A DNA stretch of 5,094 nucleotides from positions 1-5,094 of the forward strand of contig CALCFH010000444.1 in assembly GCA_937900215.1 (NCBI GenBank), given 5' to 3'. A program made the translations under genes and the position numbers. The first letter of the stretch is position 1. Each line of letters opens with the position of its first letter. Source of the DNA: an uncultured Cryomorphaceae bacterium (GTDB lineage: Bacteria; Bacteroidota; Bacteroidia; Flavobacteriales; Schleiferiaceae). This document shows positions 1-5,094 of the stretch, in pieces. A model generated the notes under the pieces. It was not told the origin of the DNA. It was given only the letters and a program-made list of their open reading frames with translations, and ran no database searches.

Positions 1-429
1 GTATTGCATAAAATCTGCAATCTGAACATACTCTTTGCCCAATAACTTTTGTGCTTGCTCAGCCGCTTGGGGCGAAGCCTCTAGTCCAAGTATTTTCCAT
101 GACTGCTCTCTCGCATTCTTCAAAAAAATACCTGTTGCACAACCTACATCAATTAAACTTCCTGGTTTTACGCCTAAGTTCTTATGTAAAACATCCAGTC
201 TCTTTTTCCAAATTACTTCAACACGTGGACTAATGGTGGAAGAATCATATCTTTCTTCATCGTGGTATTGATGATCGTCGTACAATTTTGCCAAGGTTGC
301 ATCATCCGGAATAGGCCATAAAAACTGAAAGCGACACGATACACAATTATATAAATCGTATTCGTTCACTTTGAGTGCATGCTTCACGTTACTGCTATTA
401 CAAGCCGGACAGATATTTTCTTCTGACAT
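1..429 (-). CDS. Class I SAM-dependent methyltransferase with N-terminal zinc ribbon (3' part cut by window edge)
   Basis: The frame is open from an ATG at 429-427 to the window edge, giving 143 residues without a stop; the C-terminus is missing. Residues 7-32 hold two CxxC pairs (CPAC at 7-10, CVSC at 29-32), a small zinc ribbon. After a linker rich in Asp, His and Tyr (about 43-63), residues 92-103 read LIDVGCATGIFL, the glycine-rich motif I of Rossmann-fold SAM methyltransferases. Glu117 in ILGLEAS fits the acidic residue after strand 2 that binds the ribose of SAM. An in-frame TAG inside the upstream terminator limits how far the start can move, and 429 is the first ATG after it. No Shine-Dalgarno is visible. 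Proteins of this layout often methylate sugars, lipids or small metabolites, but the substrate cannot be told from this part. The gene follows the atp operon on the same strand but lies behind a terminator, so a functional link is doubtful. Confidence 0.88.
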   Translation of the reverse strand, partial: MSEENICPACNSSNVKHALKVNEYDLYNCVSCRFQFLWPIPDDATLAKLYDDHQYHDEERYDSSTISPRVEVIWKKRLDVLHKNLGVKPGSLIDVGCATGIFLKNAREQSWKILGLEASPQAAEQAQKLLGKEYVQIADFMQY

Positions 430-458
430 AGAATTCAATTCAGCGGTGAATATAAACG

Positions 459-485
459 AGAAAGGCGGCTAAATGCCGCCTTTCT
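459..485 (-). terminator. Intrinsic terminator after atpG
   Basis: A perfect 11-bp stem (459-469 with 475-485) closes a 5-nt loop at 470-474. Its core is GGCGGC/GCCGCC, flanked by AAA and TTT that also pair. It begins 20 nt after the atpG stop and ends the atp transcript before the methyltransferase gene. On the minus strand the 3' arm ends in TTTCT and is followed by CGTTTATATT, so the T-tract is short and interrupted. On the plus strand the following bases (ACTAAAAGATT) have no clear T-run beyond the stem, so minus-strand use is more likely. Confidence 0.85.
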
Positions 486-505
486 ACTAAAAGATTCTTG
501 AATAA

Positions 506-1375
506 TTAGCCCTTTAGAGCTTCTGCTCCCCCTACAATTTCCAATATCTCATTGGTAATAGCAGCCTGACGAGCCTTGTTGTAATCTAGCATTAATCCTT
601 TCTGTAAATCTTTTGCATTATCGGTTGCTTTGTGCATCGCAGTCATTCGCGCTCCATGTTCTGAAGCAATTGAATCCAGCACAGATTTGAAAAGCTGAGT
701 GCGAAGGGTATTTGGAATTAAATCTTCCAATATTTCCTCTCTCGATGGCTCAAAAAGATAGTCTTTTATATGGCTCATTTGTGCCGCATCTGCTTCCACC
801 TTAATAGGCAAAAACGCCTCTCTTGTTGGGATTTGTATTCCTGCATTCTTGAATTGATTGTAGAATACTTCAACAGAATCAACTACACCAATGGCAAATT
901 CATTCATAACCCATTCCGCCACTTCGGATACTCTGGCAAAACTTACTTCTTCGTAAACAGAGCTCTTATTCGCTACAATCGGGAAGCCTGAAGTCTTTAA
1001 TCCATCAAAGGCCTTCTTACCTATAACCACAATTTTAACCTCGCGGCCCGCCTTTCTATGTTCTTCAGCCGTTCTCTTTGTGAGCTTCACAACGTTTGCA
1101 TTGAAAGCACCACACAGACCTCTATTAGAGGTTATTGCAACAAGCATAACCGTCTTAACTTCTCTTTCCTGAGAAAACGGACTTCCACCTTCGGCTATAG
1201 ATCCGCTAATATTCACTAAGATTTCCCGAAGCTTGTTCGCATACGGACGCAATTGCTGAATGGCATCTTGAGCCTTCTTCAATTTTGCCGCAGAAACCAT
1301 CTTCATAGCAGACGTAATCTGCATAGTAGATCCTATGGAGGTTATCCTATTCCGAAGTTCTTTAAGATTGGCCAT
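506..1375 (-). CDS. atpG: F1Fo ATP synthase subunit gamma
   Basis: This 289-residue protein has the usual family length. It is the central rotor shaft of F1: it transmits rotation of the c-ring to the alpha3beta3 head and sits on the cytoplasmic side of the membrane. The N-terminal helix (residues 1-58, rich in Lys, Ala and Met, with ITSAMKMVSAAKL at 20-32) and the C-terminal helix (about 212-287) form the coiled coil inside the head. Between them lies the Rossmann-like domain with ITSNRGLCGAFN at 81-92. The C-terminal signature ITNEILEIVGGAEAL at 273-287 is intact. The only cysteine is Cys88, so the redox-switch insertion of chloroplast gamma is absent. The start is 9 nt behind the atpA stop, with AGAGAG just upstream as a weak ribosome site. 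It is the last gene of the operon and is followed by a terminator; beta and epsilon do not follow. Confidence 0.98.
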   Translation of the reverse strand: MANLKELRNRITSIGSTMQITSAMKMVSAAKLKKAQDAIQQLRPYANKLREILVNISGSIAEGGSPFSQEREVKTVMLVAITSNRGLCGAFNANVVKLTKRTAEEHRKAGREVKIVVIGKKAFDGLKTSGFPIVANKSSVYEEVSFARVSEVAEWVMNEFAIGVVDSVEVFYNQFKNAGIQIPTREAFLPIKVEADAAQMSHIKDYLFEPSREEILEDLIPNTLRTQLFKSVLDSIASEHGARMTAMHKATDNAKDLQKGLMLDYNKARQAAITNEILEIVGGAEALKG

Positions 1376-1384
1376 GAGCTCTCT

Positions 1385-2962
1385 TTAATATTTACTTGCC
1401 AAATCTTTGGCAACTTTCTCTAAAATAGAAGTGATGTCGTCTGTTAGCTTACCCTTGCGAAGTGGCTCTAAAACATCAGCAGCATGCTTCGCTCTTAGAT
1501 AAGAGAGGAATTCTGACTCAAAGCTACGTATCTTATCTACTGGAACGCGGTTCAATAAACCTTTTGTTCCACAATAGATTATAGCGGTTTGCTCTTCTAC
1601 TGGCAGAGGAGAATTTACCCCTTGCTTTAGAATTTCAACGTTCCTCTTTCCCTTATTAATTACAGACATAGTGGCTGCGTCAAGGTCTGAACCAAATTTC
1701 GCGAACGCCTCTAGTTCACGGTATTGAGCCTGATCTAATTTTAAAGTACCCGAAATCTTCTTCATTGACTTAATCTGTGCATTACCTCCTACGCGAGATA
1801 CCGAGATACCTACGTTAATGGCAGGACGAACACCAGAGTTAAACAAGTCGGCCTCCAAGAATATCTGACCATCTGTAATCGAAATTACGTTGGTTGGAAT
1901 GTAGGCAGAAACGTCTCCAGCTTGGGTTTCAATAATCGGAAGTGCGGTAAGAGAACCCCCTCCTTTTACTTTGCCCTGCAAGGATGGAGGAAGGTCATTC
2001 ATTTGCTGCGCAAGTAAATCGGAAGAATTGATTTTTGCCGCTCTTTCTAACAGACGAGAGTGAAGGTAAAATACATCCCCTGGATAGGCTTCACGTCCTG
2101 GAGGACGACGAAGCAATAATGAAACTTCTCTATAGGCTACTGCTTGCTTAGACAAGTCATCGTAAATGATCAAAGCAGGACGACCCGTGTCACGAAAATA
2201 CTCACCGATTGCAGCACCTGCAAAAGGAGCGAAGAACTGCATTGGCGCAGGATCCGAAGCATTGGCCGCAACGATTACCGTATAGTCCATTGCTCCTTTG
2301 TCTTGCAATACTTTCTGGATACCTGCTACAGTAGAACCCTTTTGGCCTATTGCAACATAAATACAATAAACGGGCTCTCCTCTATCGTAAAATTCTTTCT
2401 GATTGATAATAGTGTCAATCGCCACGGTAGTCTTACCTGTTTGACGGTCACCGATGATCAATTCACGTTGTCCACGTCCAATCGGAATCATGGCGTCAAT
2501 TGCCTTGATACCTGTTTGGAGAGGCTCATTCACTGGCTGACGATAAATAACTCCTGGCGCTTTACGCTCTAGGGGCATCTCGAACAATTCGCCACCTATA
2601 GGACCTTTACCATCAATAGGATTTCCCAAGGTATCTACTACTCTACCTACCACTTCCTCACCCACTCGAATGCTGGCGATGCGCGCAGTACGCTTAACGA
2701 TAGATCCTTCTTTAATATCGGTGCTTGCACCCAAAAGTACAATACCTACATTGTCTTCTTCAAGGTTTAAAACGATTCCGTTCAATCCGGATTCAAATTC
2801 CACCAATTCACCTGCTTGTGCATTGTTCAAGCCATATACACGCGCAATACCATCTCCAACCTGAAGAACAGAACCCACTTCTTGTAGTTCTACTTCTGTC
2901 TTCATTCCTGCCAATTGTTGGCGAAGGATAGCGGATACTTCTGCTGGATTTATTTCTGCCAT
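1385..2962 (-). CDS. atpA: F1Fo ATP synthase subunit alpha
   Basis: The protein has 525 residues, somewhat longer than the roughly 500-513 of many bacteria. Alpha subunits carry the non-catalytic nucleotide sites and supply the arginine finger to the catalytic sites of beta. A beta-barrel domain fills about residues 25-95. The nucleotide-binding domain has the Walker A motif GDRQTGKT at 171-178 (bases 2429-2452) and a Walker B-like strand LIIYDD at 264-269. The alpha/beta family signature PAINVGISVS is at 380-389, followed by the arginine finger Arg390. The helical C-terminal domain runs from about 395. A long loop at about 313-333 (NSSDLL...PPSLQGKVK) precedes the conserved GSLTALP and accounts for much of the extra length; I take it as a Bacteroidota-type insertion. 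The gene lies 20 nt behind atpH and 9 nt ahead of atpG. No strong Shine-Dalgarno is present. Confidence 0.99.
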   Translation of the reverse strand: MAEINPAEVSAILRQQLAGMKTEVELQEVGSVLQVGDGIARVYGLNNAQAGELVEFESGLNGIVLNLEEDNVGIVLLGASTDIKEGSIVKRTARIASIRVGEEVVGRVVDTLGNPIDGKGPIGGELFEMPLERKAPGVIYRQPVNEPLQTGIKAIDAMIPIGRGQRELIIGDRQTGKTTVAIDTIINQKEFYDRGEPVYCIYVAIGQKGSTVAGIQKVLQDKGAMDYTVIVAANASDPAPMQFFAPFAGAAIGEYFRDTGRPALIIYDDLSKQAVAYREVSLLLRRPPGREAYPGDVFYLHSRLLERAAKINSSDLLAQQMNDLPPSLQGKVKGGGSLTALPIIETQAGDVSAYIPTNVISITDGQIFLEADLFNSGVRPAINVGISVSRVGGNAQIKSMKKISGTLKLDQAQYRELEAFAKFGSDLDAATMSVINKGKRNVEILKQGVNSPLPVEEQTAIIYCGTKGLLNRVPVDKIRSFESEFLSYLRAKHAADVLEPLRKGKLTDDITSILEKVAKDLASKY

Positions 2963-2982
2963 AGTAAGAGGTCTTTATTCTT

Positions 2983-3540
2983 TTAGAATTCTGCTATATA
3001 CAAATTATCATCAAAACTGCGCTTCAGCTCATTCAAACGGCTTGATATTGTTGCGTCTAATTGCTTGTCGTCTGCGCGTAAAACAAAACCACCAATTAAA
3101 TCGGGGTTTACTATCTCATCCAGTTCTACCTTAGAACCTGTCCACTTCATAGTCCATTTAATCATAGACTCTCTCTGAGCAGCTGAAAGTGCCTGAGCAG
3201 AAGAAATGTGGACTTTCACAATACCCATTTCTACTCTCCACAAATGGATGAAGCTTTGGGCAATTTCTACCACAAACATCTCTCTGTGTTTCTTAGCTAG
3301 AAGTTGCAAAAAGGCCATTGTCATTTTTTCAACCCTGTTTTCGAAAATCTCGGTTAAAATGGCGTGCTTTTTCTCAGCCCTGATAACGGGGCTTTGCATT
3401 AAGACACGAAGCTCACTATTTTGGCTTAGCGTTCTTAAGATCAGCTCCATATCTGCTTTTACAGCATCCAGAGAAGATTCTTCTTTTGCTAAACCCAATA
3501 GGGCTTGTGCATATCGTATGGCGGAACGTACTGAACGCAT
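2983..3540 (-). CDS. atpH: F1Fo ATP synthase subunit delta (OSCP-like)
   Basis: The product has 185 residues, normal for the family. Delta sits on top of F1 and ties the alpha3beta3 head to the C-terminal end of the b stalk, so it is part of the stator. The N-terminal helical-bundle domain begins with the typical RYAQALLGLAKE (9-20). It continues through KKHAILTEIFENR, where the family often has a similar K...L...F segment. The C-terminal domain carries the family signature around NPDLIGGFVLRADDKQLDAT (144-163), followed by SSRLNELKRSF. The start ATG at 3540 lies 9 nt after the atpF stop. There is no Shine-Dalgarno there, so translation is probably coupled to atpF. Delta is among the least conserved subunits; the call rests on the C-terminal signature and the gene order. 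Confidence 0.97.
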   Translation of the reverse strand: MRSVRSAIRYAQALLGLAKEESSLDAVKADMELILRTLSQNSELRVLMQSPVIRAEKKHAILTEIFENRVEKMTMAFLQLLAKKHREMFVVEIAQSFIHLWRVEMGIVKVHISSAQALSAAQRESMIKWTMKWTGSKVELDEIVNPDLIGGFVLRADDKQLDATISSRLNELKRSFDDNLYIAEF

Positions 3541-3549
3541 GCTATCGTT

Positions 3550-4044
3550 TTAGTTGTTTCCTATTTCCTTCAGCAAACTATCCACAAGTGATTGCTGCTT
3601 CTCTTTGCTTTCTAACTCTTTTCGTAAAACCTTCTCGGCAATTTCGATGGAAAGAGTAGCCACCTGATTTTTTAATTCAGTAATAGCAGCCATTTTCTGA
3701 TTGTGGATGGCCTCATGCGCATCCGCCAACATCTTCTCCGACTGTTCAGCCGATTTTTCCTTTGCTTCTTTCAAGATAGAGTCTTTCATCTCGCGGGCAT
3801 CTTTCAAAATGCCGTCGCGCTCAATTCTTGCTTCGCGCAGAATGCGATCGTTGTCTGCCTTTAGAGCAAGCATTTCTTCCTTGGCTAATTCTGCCGAACG
3901 AAGTGCATTGGTGATGTTTGTTTCTCTTTCTTCAACAGCACTTAGAATTGGCTTCCATGCTACTTTGCGAAGAATGATCAAAAGAATAATGAACACTAAG
4001 GTGGTCCAAAATACCAGTCCAATTGCGGGTGTAACTAAATCCAT
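3550..4044 (-). CDS. atpF: F1Fo ATP synthase subunit b
   Basis: This 164-residue protein is the peripheral stalk, a dimer anchored in the membrane that holds the F1 head still against rotation. Residues 6-27 form the single membrane segment (start MDLVTPAIGLVFWTTLVF), followed by KVAWKPIL, a conserved segment at the membrane exit. From about residue 34 the chain is one long charged helix rich in Glu, Lys, Ala and Arg without proline. Residues 66-98 consist of three successive 11-residue units with the pattern D-x-I-L-[KR]-[DE]-A-[KR], and a related unit follows at 103-113 after a four-residue spacer. This fits the hendecad coiled coil known for b subunits. The C-terminal part (about 125-164) should bind delta. 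The start is supported by an AAAGG ribosome site. There is one b gene; no second b' gene is present beside it. Confidence 0.97.
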   Translation of the reverse strand: MDLVTPAIGLVFWTTLVFIILLIILRKVAWKPILSAVEERETNITNALRSAELAKEEMLALKADNDRILREARIERDGILKDAREMKDSILKEAKEKSAEQSEKMLADAHEAIHNQKMAAITELKNQVATLSIEIAEKVLRKELESKEKQQSLVDSLLKEIGNN

Positions 4045-4048
4045 TTTA

Positions 4049-4056
4049 CCTTTTTT
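4049..4056 (-). promoter_or_regulatory. Shine-Dalgarno-like ribosome binding site of atpF
   Basis: On the minus strand AAAAAAGG stands four bases (TAAA) before the atpF ATG. It is the only clear purine-rich site with an AGG core ahead of any start in the window; the other genes have A/T-rich or unremarkable leaders. The spacing is slightly short but usable. It supports independent initiation of atpF after the 86-nt gap. Confidence 0.55.
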
Positions 4057-4076
4057 AAATCCGATCCATAGAAATT

Positions 4077-4122
4077 AAAAACTGGGGAGCGAAGGCAATC
4101 CCTCTCGTTCCCCAAGTCTTTT
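4077..4122 (-). terminator. Terminator-like hairpin between atpE and atpF (probable attenuator or mRNA 3'-end stabiliser)
   Basis: Inside the operon, about 10 nt after the atpE stop, the minus strand reads AAAAGACTTGGGGAACGA, then about 12 loop bases, then TCGCTCCCCAGTTTTTAATTT. The paired blocks are GGGGA/TCCCC (4109-4113 with 4084-4088), CGA/TCG (4105-4107 with 4090-4092, across one mismatch) and ACT/AGT (4115-4117 with 4081-4083, with one bulged base). Beyond a bulged G, AAAA pairs with TTTT (4119-4122 with 4077-4080). The 3' arm runs straight into TTTTTAATTT. This is the form of an intrinsic terminator, but imperfect and inside an operon, so partial termination or protection of the atpE message is likelier than full termination. 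Confidence 0.65.
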
Positions 4123-4130
4123 CTGCTTTC

Positions 4131-4343
4131 TTAAGCAACAAGAAGAGATACAACAACCGCGAAAAGTGCAGCACCTTCTACAAGGGCAGCTGCAATGATC
4201 ATGTTTGTTTGAATCTTCGAGGCAGCTTCAGGTTGACGAGCTATGGCGTCCATTGCAGACCCTCCAATACGTCCGATGCCCATTCCGGCACCGATTACGG
4301 CAAGACCAGCTCCTATAGCTGCGATTCCAGTGATTGTTCCCAT
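4131..4343 (-). CDS. atpE: F1Fo ATP synthase subunit c (rotor ring, proton type)
   Basis: This 70-residue proteolipid forms the membrane ring that rotates as ions pass. Two membrane helices (about 4-34 and 46-69) are joined by the polar loop ARQPEA (35-40), which touches gamma and epsilon. Helix 1 has the GxGxGxG packing motif with glycines at 18, 20, 22 and 24. Glu56 in helix 2 (ALVEGAAL) is the ion-carrying carboxylate. The extra ligands of Na+-type rings are not seen: Ile23 stands where those have Gln, and Gly57-Ala58 follow the glutamate where they have Ser-Thr. Proton coupling is therefore expected. Arg25 lies within helix 1. The gene starts 28 nt after atpB with no Shine-Dalgarno; its leader holds a short TCCAAA repeat. 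The start gives the usual short periplasmic N-terminus. Confidence 0.98.
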   Translation of the reverse strand: MGTITGIAAIGAGLAVIGAGMGIGRIGGSAMDAIARQPEAASKIQTNMIIAAALVEGAALFAVVVSLLVA

Positions 4344-4371
4344 GATTTTGGATTTGGATTAAACACAATTT

Positions 4372-5094
4372 TTAATGATGCTCTTCTTCAACATGCGCCA
4401 AGCCTATAAATAAGGCTGATAACAAGGTGAAGATATAGGCTTGTAAAGCTGCTACCAACAGCTCAATGAAGTTCATGAATAAAACGAAGAATACCGATAC
4501 GGGCGATATCCATAGACTTTTAAATATAAATATCAGCGCTGTCAAACTCAAGATGATAATGTGACCGGCAGAAATATTTGCGAAAAGACGAATCATTAAA
4601 GCGAAGGGCTTACTCAAGATGCCAATTACCTCAACAGGAATCATAATCGGATACAACCAAAGCGGTACATGTGGAAGAAAAATATGCTTCCAATATCCTT
4701 TATTCGCCGAGAAATTGGTAATCAACAAAGTCATAAAGGCAAGCGTAAAGGTTACGGCTATGTTTCCCGTTAGATTTGAGCTAAAAGGGAAAATAGGAAT
4801 CAAACCAATGAGGTTATTCAACCAAATAAAGAAAAATACGGTAAGTAGATAGGGAAGAAACTTTCTATACCGCTCTTCTCCTATATTCGGACGAGCGATA
4901 TCATCGCGAACGAAGAGCACAAGAGGTTCAATAAATCCAGCAATTCCTTTTGGAATACCTCCGTTCTTTTTGTACGAGCTTCCAGCCGGAATCATGATTA
5001 ATAGAATAAGCACCACACTCAAGAGCATACTAAATACATTCTTAGTAATGCTGAAGTCTAGTGGCTTTGCATTGGTTGGATGCTGCTCCTCATC
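4372..5094 (-). CDS. atpB: F1Fo ATP synthase subunit a (N-terminus beyond window edge)
   Basis: The frame stays open to the right edge, giving 240 visible residues plus stop. The ATG at 5028 is not taken as the start: it lies in the first membrane helix, and 22 in-frame codons before it encode a plausible family segment ending PLDFSITKNVFS. Subunit a forms the proton half-channels beside the c-ring. Hydrophobic segments lie at about visible residues 19-38, 79-102, 112-130, 140-162, 165-192 and 200-232. The essential arginine is visible Arg169 in LMIRLFANISAG (E. coli Arg210), Asn173 matches Asn214, and Gln218 in LQAYIF matches Gln252. The E. coli Glu219/His245 pair appears exchanged: His178 and Glu211. 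The protein ends HVEEEHH. In Bacteroidota this subunit often has a long N-terminal extension, so the missing part may be over 100 residues. It is the first visible gene of the operon. Confidence 0.96.
   Translation of the reverse strand, partial: DEEQHPTNAKPLDFSITKNVFSMLLSVVLILLIMIPAGSSYKKNGGIPKGIAGFIEPLVLFVRDDIARPNIGEERYRKFLPYLLTVFFFIWLNNLIGLIPIFPFSSNLTGNIAVTFTLAFMTLLITNFSANKGYWKHIFLPHVPLWLYPIMIPVEVIGILSKPFALMIRLFANISAGHIIILSLTALIFIFKSLWISPVSVFFVLFMNFIELLVAALQAYIFTLLSALFIGLAHVEEEHH

Noticed and set aside
35..271. Plus-strand open frames of 60-78 codons near the left edge.
   Set aside because: The opposite strand encodes a methyltransferase with a clear SAM motif in the same stretch, so these are antisense shadows.
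430..458. Possible Bacteroidota-type promoter for the methyltransferase gene (TATATTC as a -7 element).
   Set aside because: Only part of the TAnnTTTG consensus is met, no TTTG lies at the right distance, and the upstream part would overlap the terminator stem.
2144..2572. A 142-codon plus-strand open frame opposite atpA.
   Set aside because: It lies wholly antisense to the most conserved part of atpA (Walker region), has no ribosome site or recognisable motif, and is a shadow of that gene's codon pattern. The same holds for the other plus-strand frames, including those at 3206-3553 and 3701-4078.
4055..4069. A four-codon minus-strand reading frame (ATG GAT CGG ATT TAA) just before the atpF ribosome site, as a possible leader peptide.
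   Set aside because: It is far too short to judge, has no ribosome site of its own, and one such ATG is expected by chance in a gap of this size.
4057..4080. TTTTTAATTTC on the minus strand read as a -7 promoter element for atpF.
   Set aside because: The match to TAnnTTTG is weak, no upstream element was found, and the T-run is better explained as the tail of the hairpin.
4344..4371. Short TCCAAA repeat in the atpE leader as a protein or RNA binding site.
   Set aside because: Two copies of a six-base, low-complexity word in 28 nt are not enough to support a regulatory site.

Overview
The window carries most of an F-type (F1Fo) H+-ATP synthase operon. It reads entirely on the minus strand, from the right edge towards the left, in the order atpB (a), atpE (c), atpF (b), atpH (delta), atpA (alpha), atpG (gamma). 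Behind a strong hairpin terminator follows the 5' part of an unrelated gene, a zinc-ribbon SAM-dependent methyltransferase cut by the left edge. No RNA genes, mobile elements, CRISPR arrays or tRNAs were seen, and no gene-free stretch exceeds 90 bases.

The organism is most likely a member of the Bacteroidota (Cytophaga/Flavobacteria/Sphingobacteria side). This is an inference from several signs: an atp operon that ends at atpG with no atpD/atpC following; subunit a with an extended N-terminus ending in the PLDFSITKNV segment; a long loop in subunit alpha around residues 313-333; start regions mostly without Shine-Dalgarno sequences; and an AT-leaning composition. Genus or family cannot be given.

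Layout, right to left: atpB (4372-5094, N-terminus beyond the window), 28-nt gap, atpE (4131-4343), 86-nt gap holding a terminator-like hairpin, atpF (3550-4044), 9-nt gap, atpH (2983-3540), 20-nt gap, atpA (1385-2962), 9-nt gap, atpG (506-1375), 76-nt gap with terminator, methyltransferase (1-429, C-terminus beyond the window).

Subunits a, b and c form the membrane Fo motor. Alpha, gamma and delta, together with beta and epsilon encoded elsewhere, form F1. Protons pass between the a-subunit arginine and the c-ring glutamate, turn the ring and gamma, and drive ATP synthesis at the alpha/beta interfaces, while b and delta act as the stator. All key residues visible here are intact, so the genes look functional. 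This is a core housekeeping locus and I found no novel system in it. The points most worth a second look are the hairpin after atpE, the Glu/His exchange in subunit a, and the hendecad repeats in subunit b.
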